The notes under the pieces were generated by a model. That model was not told the origin of the DNA. It did not search any database and saw only the letters and a list, made by a program, of their open reading frames with translations. The translations under genes and the position numbers were made by a program. A stretch of 45,954 bases of DNA, taken from the NCBI GenBank assembly GCA_964400165.1, contig CAYNSX010000015.1, positions 1 to 45,954 of the forward strand. Direction: 5' to 3'. Source of the DNA: CAYNSX01 sp964400165. GTDB taxonomy: Bacteria; Armatimonadota; Hebobacteria; CAYNSX01. Below, one piece after another: positions 8,198 to 15,215 of this stretch (position 1 is the first letter of the stretch; each line of letters starts with the position of its first letter).

Positions 8198-9317
8198 CCG
8201 GGGCCGGTTTCGCGGGCACGCCCTGGCCGGAAGGTTGTGTCGTATTCCCGGAAGTGCCGGAGCCCGGCACATAGGGCTCGATCTCCTTCGGGACGTCCAC
8301 CCTGGCGGGCGCAACCGGCTGTCCTCCCGGCACGGGTGCCGCGCCGGTTCCCGTTGGGGCACCGCCTGGAGCGACGGGAGCGCCGCCCGGCTGCGGCGCG
8401 GCGCCCTTTTGCTGGTCGTAGAACGCCTGCAAATCCTTCAGGGCCGGGTCGCTGATCCTGACGGTCGCCGTGCTCCAGAGACTCTGGAAATACGCGAAAG
8501 TGTCCTGGCTGATGGTGGTGTTCGCTGGCGCGTTCAGGACCATCACCAGCATCACGAAGGCCTTCACCTCGTCAAACGACCGCTCAACCGCTTCGCGGAT
8601 GCCGGCGACCTGCACAATTTGAAAGGCGCCCTCGGGAAACACCGCCGGAAGCGGCTCGGTAACTTCGCCCTCCTGCATCGAGAACACTTGCGGCAGGCCG
8701 GGCGGCGGATTGTCGGCCGCCTTCCAGCCCCAGTCGCCGCCCGAGGCCTTGGTGGTCTGGTCGACGGAACTGGCCTTCGCGGCGTCCTCGAACTTCAATT
8801 CGCCCTTCAGGATGCGGTCGCGCAGCGCCGCGATCTCGTCCCTGCTCCCCATCACAATGCGACGCAGATGCACTTGCTTCGCATCATTGAACTCGGCCGT
8901 GTGCTCGTTGTAAAACTGCTGTGCGTCCTGCTCGCTCACCACCATCTTGGCGATCAGCAAATTGCGCTTCAGGAGCGCGCGCAAGTCCTCTCTGCCCGCC
9001 CCCGGCGCCGCCGCGTCCAGCAGCCCGCCCTTCGCGTCGGAGAACTTCATGATGCTGTCAATCTCTGCGTCCGTCACGATAATCTTCTTCTCCCGGGCAT
9101 CCGCTTCGAGCAGCCAGGTGTCAACGACATTGCGCAACAGACGCTGCGCGTCGCCGTTGCGCTTGGCTTCTGCCCAAACCTCATCGCGCTTGATGCGGTG
9201 GCCGTTGACGATGGCTTCCACCTTGGCCTGGCACCCCAGCAGCGGCAACAGCAACAGCCCCACCAGCAGTACCACCAGAGCCCTGGTGAACACGACGCGA
9301 GGGGACGGACGGGACAT
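8181..9317 (-). CDS. PrsA-like parvulin peptidyl-prolyl isomerase lipoprotein
   Basis: 378 residues. The signal peptide ends in the lipobox LLGC (Cys29), so it is lipid-anchored outside the cytoplasmic membrane. Residues about 30-140 form a SurA/PrsA-type helical chaperone region (VNGHRIKRDEVW), and about 145-240 a parvulin rotamase domain with VHLRRIVMG, FEDAAKASSVD and GGDWGW. Residues 305-378 are a Gly/Pro/Ala-rich low-complexity tail, unusual for PrsA proteins and perhaps wall-spanning. The ATG at 9317 is preceded by AAAAGGAGA at good spacing. It is the first gene of the operon with PPDK, the glycosyltransferase and csaB; a foldase for exported surface proteins fits that group. The region to the divergent M23 gene presumably holds its promoter. 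Confidence 0.88.
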   Translation of the reverse strand: MSRPSPRVVFTRALVVLLVGLLLLPLLGCQAKVEAIVNGHRIKRDEVWAEAKRNGDAQRLLRNVVDTWLLEADAREKKIIVTDAEIDSIMKFSDAKGGLLDAAAPGAGREDLRALLKRNLLIAKMVVSEQDAQQFYNEHTAEFNDAKQVHLRRIVMGSRDEIAALRDRILKGELKFEDAAKASSVDQTTKASGGDWGWKAADNPPPGLPQVFSMQEGEVTEPLPAVFPEGAFQIVQVAGIREAVERSFDEVKAFVMLVMVLNAPANTTISQDTFAYFQSLWSTATVRISDPALKDLQAFYDQQKGAAPQPGGAPVAPGGAPTGTGAAPVPGGQPVAPARVDVPKEIEPYVPGSGTSGNTTQPSGQGVPAKPAPGGNPK

Positions 9318-9381
9318 TCACTTCTCCTTTTCGGGGCGCCGACGGGAAAACGAGTCATTGTAGGCGGGGGGTCGGCGTCGG

Positions 9382-9409
9382 GTCAATGCCGCCGGCAACA
9401 TGGTATACT
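9382..9409 (+). promoter_or_regulatory. Possible promoter of the M23 peptidase gene
   Basis: TATACT at 9404-9409 is a good -10 hexamer 37 bp before the gene start. The -35 candidate about 16 bp upstream (GTCAAT) is poor. The site lies in the short divergent region between 9317 and 9446. Confidence 0.3.
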
Positions 9410-9445
9410 TCCCCGGCTGACACAGAGGACAAGGAGCCAACACGG

Positions 9446-10624
9446 ATGACGCGAAGTCGCCGCGCCGCCGGTTGGAGCGGATACCGCTGGGCGATCCGGG
9501 CCGCGCTGTTCAGTGCCCTCTTGGGCATGTTAGTGCCGGCCGGGTCTCGGGCCGCCACCCCCAAGACCAGCGAGCAACTCCGGTCGGAGCTCGAGCAACT
9601 GCAGCGGGAAAAGGCGCGCCTGGAGAAGGAGCGCAGCAAGGTCCAAGCCCGGGTACGCGACGCCAACCGCCAGCGCCAATCCACGGAAACTCGGTTGCGC
9701 TCGACCGCCAACGATGTCGACACGGCCGCCCGGCGCGTCCGCACCCTGATCACCCGCCTCGGCGAAGCCCGCCAGGCGCTCGAAGTATCCAAGCGCGACC
9801 TGGAGCGCCACCTGCGTGATTTCGCCCAACGCATCGACTTGATGTATCGCTACGGCGAGCCCTCGACCCTGGAACTCCTCTTGAGCGCCAAGGATTTCGC
9901 TGATTTCTCGGATTTGTCCGTCTATCGCCAGGCCATCATGCAGCAGGACGCGGAACTGACCGCCGCGTTTGAGGAGTCGCGCGACCGCGCCATCGGCAAC
10001 CTCGCTAAAGTGGACCAGTTGGAAGAGAACGCCAAACTGGCGCACGAAATCCTGCGCCACGAAAAATCGCGCCTGACCTCGCTGGCCGCGGAGCACACCG
10101 CCGAATGGCAGAATGAGCGCGCCCGCCTGCGCGTCATCGACCAGCGCCTCGCCCAGTTGGAAGCGGCGCAGCGGAACATGACCTCCGAGTTGGATCGCTT
10201 GAGCCAGACCGCCGAAGGGCGCGCCCGCGCCGCGCGGACTTTCACCGGCGGCTTTGTCCGCCCCGTGCCCGGTTCGGTGTCCAGTCCGTTCGGTTGGCGT
10301 GAGCGGCATCCCATCTACGGCGACCGGCGGTTCCACGCCGGCGTGGACTTGCGCGCAGCATCCGGGTCACCCATCAAAGCCGCGGCGACGGGCGTTGTCA
10401 TCGTTGCCGGCTGGCGCAGCGGGTACGGCAACACCGTGGTCATCGATCACGGCGGCGGCGTCACCACCCTCTATGCGCATTGCAGTTCGCTCTATGTCCA
10501 CGAGGGGCAATCGGTGAAGCAGGGCCAGACCATCGCCGCCGTCGGCAGCACCGGCGCCGCCACCGGCCCGCACCTGCACTGGGAAGTCCGCAAGAACGGC
10601 GTCCCCACCCAGCCGCCCCTGTAA
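9446..10624 (+). CDS. M23 family metallopeptidase with coiled coil (EnvC/NlpD-like)
   Basis: ATG at 9446 is preceded by AAGGAG at 9431-9436 with 9-base spacing; earlier in-frame codons lack a ribosome site. The 392-residue product has a signal peptide (cut near SRAA, residue ~37), a long coiled coil at about 40-265 (repeated LRSELEQLQREKARLEKE-type heptads), and a C-terminal LytM/M23 domain from about 270. The zinc and catalytic residues are intact: H297 and D301 (HAGVD), H345 (LYAH), H376 and H378 (HLH). Unlike E. coli EnvC, whose domain is degenerate, this should be an active peptidoglycan endopeptidase, or an activator that kept its site. It acts in the cell envelope, probably in division or wall turnover. 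It is divergent from the foldase operon. Confidence 0.92.
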   Translation: MTRSRRAAGWSGYRWAIRAALFSALLGMLVPAGSRAATPKTSEQLRSELEQLQREKARLEKERSKVQARVRDANRQRQSTETRLRSTANDVDTAARRVRTLITRLGEARQALEVSKRDLERHLRDFAQRIDLMYRYGEPSTLELLLSAKDFADFSDLSVYRQAIMQQDAELTAAFEESRDRAIGNLAKVDQLEENAKLAHEILRHEKSRLTSLAAEHTAEWQNERARLRVIDQRLAQLEAAQRNMTSELDRLSQTAEGRARAARTFTGGFVRPVPGSVSSPFGWRERHPIYGDRRFHAGVDLRAASGSPIKAAATGVVIVAGWRSGYGNTVVIDHGGGVTTLYAHCSSLYVHEGQSVKQGQTIAAVGSTGAATGPHLHWEVRKNGVPTQPPL

Positions 10625-10646
10625 CATCGAGACACCAGGAGAGCAG

Positions 10647-10754
10647 GGAGGCGGGGAGGCAGGAACAACAGAGTCTTCAATTACTCACGCGTCGCACAGC
10701 GACACATCACGACCCGATTAACTGATTTGACTGCCTTCCCGCCTCCCCGCCTCC
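10647..10754. repeat. 14-bp inverted repeat between convergent genes
   Basis: GGAGGCGGGGAGGC at 10647-10660 is exactly complementary to GCCTCCCCGCCTCC at 10741-10754, with 80 bp between. The pair fills the space between the M23 gene (+) and the sigma factor gene (-). The loop is too long for a classical terminator; the arms resemble the GC-rich palindromes elsewhere in the window. Confidence 0.6.
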
Positions 10755-10761
10755 TCGGTCC

Positions 10762-11565
10762 CTAGCCCTCCTTCACCGGCTTCTCGGCGAGATACGCACG
10801 CAGGCGGGCGAGTGCGCGGTTCTGCAGGCGCGAGACATGCATCTGCGAAATGCCGAGTTTGCGCGCCACCTCCGTCTGTGACAGGCCGGCGAGGAACCGC
10901 AGCCGGATGATGTCCGCCTCGCGCGGCGGCAGCGCTTCCAGCCCCTGCTTCAGGTTCGCCGCCTCGGCGAAGTCCGCCAGCCCCGGGTCTTGCTGCCCGA
11001 CATAATCGGAGAGCGTGCCGCCGTCGTCGTCGGAGGTTTTCAATTCGCTGTCGAGCGAAATCAATTCGTACATATAGCCGAGTTCCAGCGCTTCGAGCGT
11101 GTCTTCGTCGGAGGCCTGCAGTTCGGCGGAGATTTCCTTGAGCGTCGGCGTGCGTTCCAGGCGCGAAGTCAGCCGTTCGATGGCCTTGTTGGCCGCCAGG
11201 TTCAGTTCCTGCAGGCGGCGCGGCACCTTGATCGCCCAGCCGCGGTCGCGGAAATAGCGCTTGATTTCCCCGACAATCGTGGGCGTCGCAAAAGTGGTGA
11301 AGCGGATGCCGCGGTCGGCGTCGAAGCGGTCGATGGCGTTGAGCAACCCGATGGTGCCCACCTGGATCAGGTCATCCACCGGCTCGCCGCGACCGGAGAA
11401 CTTGCGCGCCAGGTAGCGCACCAGGTTCATGTGCCGGTCGAGCAGCTGCTCGCGCAGCCGCGGCGCGTGCGTGCGCCGCAGTTCGTGAAAGATGGCGATG
11501 GTCTCGTCCGCCGGGTCGAGGGGACGGGCGGGCGGGCGCGATTCCTCGCGCTTGGGCTGCGTCAC
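10762..11565 (-). CDS. SigB/SigF/SigG-class alternative sigma factor
   Basis: 267 residues with sigma-70 region 2 at about 45-115 (DLIQVGTIGLLNAIDRFD, RFTTFATPTIVGEIKRYFRD, then WAIKVPRRLQEL), region 3 at about 118-190 (TPTLKEISAEL) and a region 4 helix-turn-helix at about 228-257 (LSQTEVARKLGISQMHVSRL). Region 1.1 is absent, as in the general-stress and sporulation group 3 factors of Gram-positive bacteria. Its GTG start overlaps the stop of the anti-sigma gene (GTGA). The order antagonist, anti-sigma, sigma is that of rsbV-rsbW-sigB and spoIIAA-AB-AC, so activity is expected to be controlled by partner switching. No sporulation gene is visible nearby, so a stress role is more likely. A SigB versus SigF name cannot be decided here. 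Confidence 0.93.
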   Translation of the reverse strand: MTQPKREESRPPARPLDPADETIAIFHELRRTHAPRLREQLLDRHMNLVRYLARKFSGRGEPVDDLIQVGTIGLLNAIDRFDADRGIRFTTFATPTIVGEIKRYFRDRGWAIKVPRRLQELNLAANKAIERLTSRLERTPTLKEISAELQASDEDTLEALELGYMYELISLDSELKTSDDDGGTLSDYVGQQDPGLADFAEAANLKQGLEALPPREADIIRLRFLAGLSQTEVARKLGISQMHVSRLQNRALARLRAYLAEKPVKEG

Positions 11566-11972
11566 CTGCGCTTCACCAGCCGTATCGCGTGCCCGCCCTC
11601 GGGCAGCGCCTCCAAGGCCACTTCGTCCATCACCGCCCGCATCACGAGCAATCCCAGCCCGCCGCGCTCGAGGTCTTCCTCGTCGCCGGCGTCCTCGGCT
11701 TCGGCGCCGGGGCGGCCTTCATCGCGCACTTCCACCGTCAGCGCCGCGTCCTCGATCGTCCAGGTCACGCTCACCATCGTTTCGCCCAGGATGCTGCCGT
11801 GGCGGATGGCGTTCGTGCACGCCTCGCCGACTGCCAGTTTCAGGTCCTCGATGGCGTCATAGTCGAAGTCCAGCTGGCTGGCGAGCGCGGCCATCAGCAT
11901 CCGGGCCGCCCGCAGGAACTCCGGACGCGCCGGGAATTGCAGGTGCACCGTCGCCGGCGTCCGCACCATCAT
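11562..11972 (-). CDS. Anti-sigma factor / serine kinase, RsbW-like
   Basis: The ATG at 11972 (a second ATG directly follows at 11969) overlaps the stop of the STAS gene as ATGA and gives 136 residues, the normal size; the longer open frame upstream is antagonist-gene sequence read out of frame. It is a GHKL ATPase: N-box ED..LAVGEACTNAIRHG at about 42-59, G1 box DEGRPG at about 84-89, G2 box GGLGLLVMRAVMDEV at about 104-118. It should bind and inhibit the sigma factor encoded next and phosphorylate the STAS antagonist encoded before. Both junctions are 4-bp overlaps, which would keep the three proteins in balance. Confidence 0.93.
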   Translation of the reverse strand: MMVRTPATVHLQFPARPEFLRAARMLMAALASQLDFDYDAIEDLKLAVGEACTNAIRHGSILGETMVSVTWTIEDAALTVEVRDEGRPGAEAEDAGDEEDLERGGLGLLVMRAVMDEVALEALPEGGHAIRLVKRR

Positions 11973-12322
11973 CCCGACGCCTGCCGCATCCCGGCGAGCG
12001 CCTCGCCCGCCGAGGCGAACACCGGAAACACTTTCGCCAGCCGCGTCACTTCCAGCACGCGCTGCACTTGCGGCGGCGGGTTGAGCAGGCACAGTTCGCC
12101 CTGCGCATCCCGCGCCCGCTTCAGCGCCCCGATGAGCACGCCGAGTGCGGTGCTGTCGAGGTAGGCGACCTGCTTCAAGTCGACCGCCAGCCAGTGCGTG
12201 GTTTCGAGGGCGTTGAGCAGCGCCGCGCGCAACTGCGGCGCCGTGTACAGATCGGCCTCGCCGGTTACTTCGATCACCACGAGCCCGTCCGCTTCCTGCC
12301 GGGGCGTCACATGGAAATCCAT
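11969..12322 (-). CDS. Anti-sigma factor antagonist, STAS domain (RsbV-like)
   Basis: 117 residues forming one STAS domain: VVIEVTGEADLYTAPQLRAAL at the N-terminus and the phospho-acceptor loop YLDSTALGVLIG with Ser57. When dephosphorylated, such proteins bind RsbW-type kinases and release the sigma factor. It is cytoplasmic. It follows the YtxH-like gene by 14 bp and overlaps the anti-sigma gene by 4 bp. No PP2C phosphatase of the RsbU/RsbP type, needed to reactivate it, lies in this window. Confidence 0.93.
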   Translation of the reverse strand: MDFHVTPRQEADGLVVIEVTGEADLYTAPQLRAALLNALETTHWLAVDLKQVAYLDSTALGVLIGALKRARDAQGELCLLNPPPQVQRVLEVTRLAKVFPVFASAGEALAGMRQASG

Positions 12323-12336
12323 AATGGCGCGCGGCC

Positions 12337-12633
12337 CTACCCTTGGCCGCGCTCATCCTCCAGACTCTGGCGCTTGCCGGCGGCGGCCTTGCGGCCCGCC
12401 TCCACCGCGCCCTTCAGGTCTTCAATGATGCGCTCGCCGCGCTGGCGCAGGTCGCCCAGCAGCCGGTCCACTTTGTCCTTGGCGTCGCCCGCCTTGTCGC
12501 GCAGGTCGGTCCGCAATTCCTCCCCGCTCTTCGGCGCATAGAGCAACGCCAGCGCGCCGCCCACCAGCGCCCCAATCCCGACTCCCGCCAGGAAATCCCA
12601 GACCACCGAGTGGTCGTCGTCATGCGATGGCAT
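12337..12633 (-). CDS. YtxH domain-containing small membrane protein
   Basis: The start chosen is the ATG at 12633, preceded by GGAGG with 5-base spacing (the earlier ATG at 12645 overlaps that ribosome site). The 98-residue protein has a short acidic/His N-terminus, one glycine-rich membrane segment (FLAGVGIGALVGGALALLYAP), then LYAPKSGEELRTDLRDKAGD, the YtxH hallmark, and a charged helical tail. YtxH-type proteins are often under general-stress sigma control, which agrees with the sigma module downstream. It overlaps mnmA by 14 bp. Molecular role is unknown. Confidence 0.85.
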   Translation of the reverse strand: MPSHDDDHSVVWDFLAGVGIGALVGGALALLYAPKSGEELRTDLRDKAGDAKDKVDRLLGDLRQRGERIIEDLKGAVEAGRKAAAGKRQSLEDERGQG

Positions 12634-13738
12634 CGTGTCCTCCATTCTCACCGGGTGCGGTGCGCAGCACGCGGGCGATCACGCCCCCGCACATCACCCG
12701 GTCGTCTTCGTAAAAAACCGCCGCCTGCCCGGGCGCGGGCGCCCGCACCGGCGCATCGAATTCGGCCAGCAGCGCGCCGTCGTCGCCGCGGGTCACCGTA
12801 CACGCCGCCGGCGGCATCGATGAGCGCACCTTGCCGGTCAGCCGCCGCGTCCGCACGCCGTTCACCCAGCCCATCGCGTTCGCCTCGCGCACCTCGATGC
12901 CGCGCGCATCCAGCGCCTCCGGGCCGCCGATAATTACGGCGTTGCGCCCGGCATCCACTTCGACGACATACCGCGGCTCCCCTGTGGCGAGGCCGAGGCC
13001 GCGCCGCTGCCCGATCGTGTAAAACGCCACGCCGCGGTGTTCCCCCACGACGACGCCCGCTTCATCTTCGATGGGCCCGGGCTGCTCGACTCCGGGCGCA
13101 GCGCGGCGCAGGAACTCCGCATACCCGCCGTCCGGCACGAAGCAGATGTCCATACTCTCGGGCTTGTCCGCGGTCACCAAGTCGAGCGCCCGCGCCAGCC
13201 GGCGCGTCTCGTCTTTGTGCAAGTCGCCGACGGGGAACCGGCAGCGCGCGAGTTGTGCCTGCGTCAGCGAGTACAGCGCGTACGATTGGTCCTTGGCCGG
13301 GTCAATTCCGCGCGCCACCATCCAGCGGCCGGTCGCCTCATCGAAAACGCGGCGCGCGTAGTGGCCGGTCGCGACGGCTTCGCACCCGAACGCCTCCGCC
13401 CGCTCCATCAGCACCGCGAACTTGATGTGCCGGTTGCAACGGATGCACGGGTTCGGCGTCCGCCCCGCGGCGTACTCGCTGATGAAGTCCTCGATCACCA
13501 GCGCCTGGAACGGCTCGGTCAAATCCATCACATAGTGGCGGATGCCCAGCGTCGCCGCGACGCGCCGCGCATCCTCGACTGCGCCCAGCCCGCAGCACGC
13601 TTTCGTCGCGTCGAACGCGCCCTCACGCCCGAGCCGCATCGTGACACCCACCACCTCGTGGCCGTCCTCGACCAGGCGCGCCGCGGCGACGCTGCTGTCC
13701 ACGCCGCCCGACATCGCCACCAGCATCCGTTCAGCCAT
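12620..13738 (-). CDS. mnmA: tRNA-specific 2-thiouridylase MnmA
   Basis: 372 residues, family length. It thiolates U34 of Lys, Glu and Gln tRNAs using ATP and persulfide sulfur. The PP-loop is SGGVDSS (residues 10-16). The two catalytic cysteines are present: Cys98 in TPNPCIRCN and Cys199 in MDICFVPDGG. GHYARR near 125 and the C-terminal beta barrel with GQAAVFYEDDRVMCGGVI complete the fold. The start overlaps the end of rarA by 8 bp and the end overlaps the YtxH gene by 14 bp, so it is part of a six-gene transcript. Cytoplasmic housekeeping enzyme; assignment is secure. Confidence 0.97.
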   Translation of the reverse strand: MAERMLVAMSGGVDSSVAAARLVEDGHEVVGVTMRLGREGAFDATKACCGLGAVEDARRVAATLGIRHYVMDLTEPFQALVIEDFISEYAAGRTPNPCIRCNRHIKFAVLMERAEAFGCEAVATGHYARRVFDEATGRWMVARGIDPAKDQSYALYSLTQAQLARCRFPVGDLHKDETRRLARALDLVTADKPESMDICFVPDGGYAEFLRRAAPGVEQPGPIEDEAGVVVGEHRGVAFYTIGQRRGLGLATGEPRYVVEVDAGRNAVIIGGPEALDARGIEVREANAMGWVNGVRTRRLTGKVRSSMPPAACTVTRGDDGALLAEFDAPVRAPAPGQAAVFYEDDRVMCGGVIARVLRTAPGENGGHDAIA

Positions 13739-15092
13739 CGTGTCCCGTCTCCGGTGCGTCCTTGGACTCCGGCGCGGCGCCGAAGCGCTCGCGCCACCAC
13801 GCCGCCAGGCGCTGCCCGATCTTCACTTCGTAGCCCTGGTCGGAGGGGACATAGTATCGCGGCAGGGGCCGGTCGTCCGGCCCGTATTGCTGCGGCGTGA
13901 AGTGCCCCGGCGCATCGTGCGGATACTGATAGCCCGCGCCGTGTCCCAGTTGCTTGGCGCCGCGGTAGGCCGTGTCGCGCAAGTGCGCCGGCACGCGCCC
14001 GGGCGCCCGCTCGCGCACATCGCGCTGCGCCTGGTTGATGGCCGTGACCGCGGCGTTGCTCTTCGGCGCCGTCGCCACATAGGCCGTCGCCTGCGCCAGC
14101 GGGATGCGCGCCTCGGGCAGACCGACATATTCCACCGCGTGCGCCGCGGCGGTGGCGATGAGCAGCGCCATCGGATCGGCGTTGCCGACATCCTCGGCGG
14201 CGTGCACCACCAGCCGCCGGGCGATGAAGCGCGGGTCTTCGCCGGCCTCGATCATCTGCGCCAGCCAGTAGATCGCCGCGTCGGGGTCGCCGCCGCGGAT
14301 GCTCTTGATGTAGGCGGAGATGATGTCGTAATGCGCGTCGCCCTGGCGGTCGTACCGGAGGACCGGCCGCTGCAGCGCCTCCGCCGCAATCGCTTCCGTG
14401 ACGACGGCGCTGCTCTCCTGTTCGGCGAGAAACGCGGAGAGTTCAAGCGCGTTCAGGGCGGCGCGGGCATCGCCGTTCGAGAACTCCACCAGCCGAGCCC
14501 GCGCCGCCGGCTCCAGCGTCACCGCACTGCCGAGGCCGCGCTCGGCATCGGCGGCAGCCCGGTCGAGGATGACGCCGATGTCTTCCGACGCCAGCGGCTC
14601 GAAGGTGAAAATGCGCGCCCGCGAGAGCAGCGGCCCGATCACTTCGAAGAACGGGTTCTCCGTCGTCGCGCCGATCAGCACAATCGTGCCGTCCTCGACG
14701 AACGGCAGGAACGCGTCCTGCTGCGCCTTGTTGAAACGATGGATTTCATCCACGAACAACACCGTGCGCTGCTGATGGAACTCCCGCCGGTCGCCCGCCG
14801 CCTTGATGACGCGCCGCATCTCCGCCACGCCCGAAGTGACCGCGCTGTAGTGCTCGAACTCCGCCTGCGTGCTGTGCGCGATGATCCCCGCCAGCGTGCT
14901 CTTCCCGCACCCGGGCGGGCCGTACAGGATGCACGACGACAACTCATCTTGCTCGATCGCCAAGCGCAGCGGCTTGCCCGGCCCCAATAATTGCTGCTGC
15001 CCGACGAATTCGTCGAGCGTGTGCGGGCGCATGCGGGCGGAGAGGGGAGCGGACGCCGCGGCTTCGGCTGTGGCTGGTTTGAAGAGACTCAT
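13731..15092 (-). CDS. rarA: Replication-associated recombination protein A (RarA/MgsA)
   Basis: AAA+ ATPase acting at stalled replication forks. ATG at 15092 (MSLFKPAT) gives 453 residues; an upstream GTG at 15110 is possible but less typical. Visible motifs are RPHTLDEFVGQQQLLGPGKPL at the N-terminus, Walker A GPPGCGKST, Walker B LFVDEIHRFNKAQQDA, sensor 1 GATTENP and the C-terminal tetramerisation domain with GYQYPHDAPGHFTPQQY. It is the first gene of the operon running through mnmA to the sigma factor, so a recombination ATPase may be co-transcribed with the stress regulators. A small perfect hairpin lies just upstream. Confidence 0.96.
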   Translation of the reverse strand: MSLFKPATAEAAASAPLSARMRPHTLDEFVGQQQLLGPGKPLRLAIEQDELSSCILYGPPGCGKSTLAGIIAHSTQAEFEHYSAVTSGVAEMRRVIKAAGDRREFHQQRTVLFVDEIHRFNKAQQDAFLPFVEDGTIVLIGATTENPFFEVIGPLLSRARIFTFEPLASEDIGVILDRAAADAERGLGSAVTLEPAARARLVEFSNGDARAALNALELSAFLAEQESSAVVTEAIAAEALQRPVLRYDRQGDAHYDIISAYIKSIRGGDPDAAIYWLAQMIEAGEDPRFIARRLVVHAAEDVGNADPMALLIATAAAHAVEYVGLPEARIPLAQATAYVATAPKSNAAVTAINQAQRDVRERAPGRVPAHLRDTAYRGAKQLGHGAGYQYPHDAPGHFTPQQYGPDDRPLPRYYVPSDQGYEVKIGQRLAAWWRERFGAAPESKDAPETGHDG

Positions 15093-15102
15093 AGACACCC
15101 CA

Positions 15103-15118
15103 GGCACCACCAGGTGCC
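15103..15118 (-). promoter_or_regulatory. Small perfect hairpin before rarA
   Basis: GGCACC / GGTGCC with a 4-base loop, 10-26 bases upstream of the rarA start. It could be an operator or could mask the ribosome site; six base pairs can also arise by chance. Confidence 0.2.
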
Positions 15119-15215
15119 GGCAAATCCTAACACCACGCTTGCTTGCCCGGCAACCGACCGGCAGGACTGGGCTGGGCCGTGGGGTACACTAGTCGCGGGA
15201 GGGGAAGCGCCCCGA

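Noticed and set aside
8198..8362. N-terminal extension of PPDK
   Set aside because: Arg/Pro-rich with no similarity to PPDK and entirely inside the foldase gene; family similarity starts at about the GTG at 8197.
5507..9317. Phage or mobile element origin of the overlapping gene cluster
   Set aside because: No integrase, transposase or structural phage gene is present and composition matches the housekeeping genes.
10647..10754. Bidirectional terminator between the M23 and sigma genes
   Set aside because: The 14-bp arms are separated by 80 bp and lack T runs, so an ordinary intrinsic terminator is unlikely; kept only as an inverted repeat.
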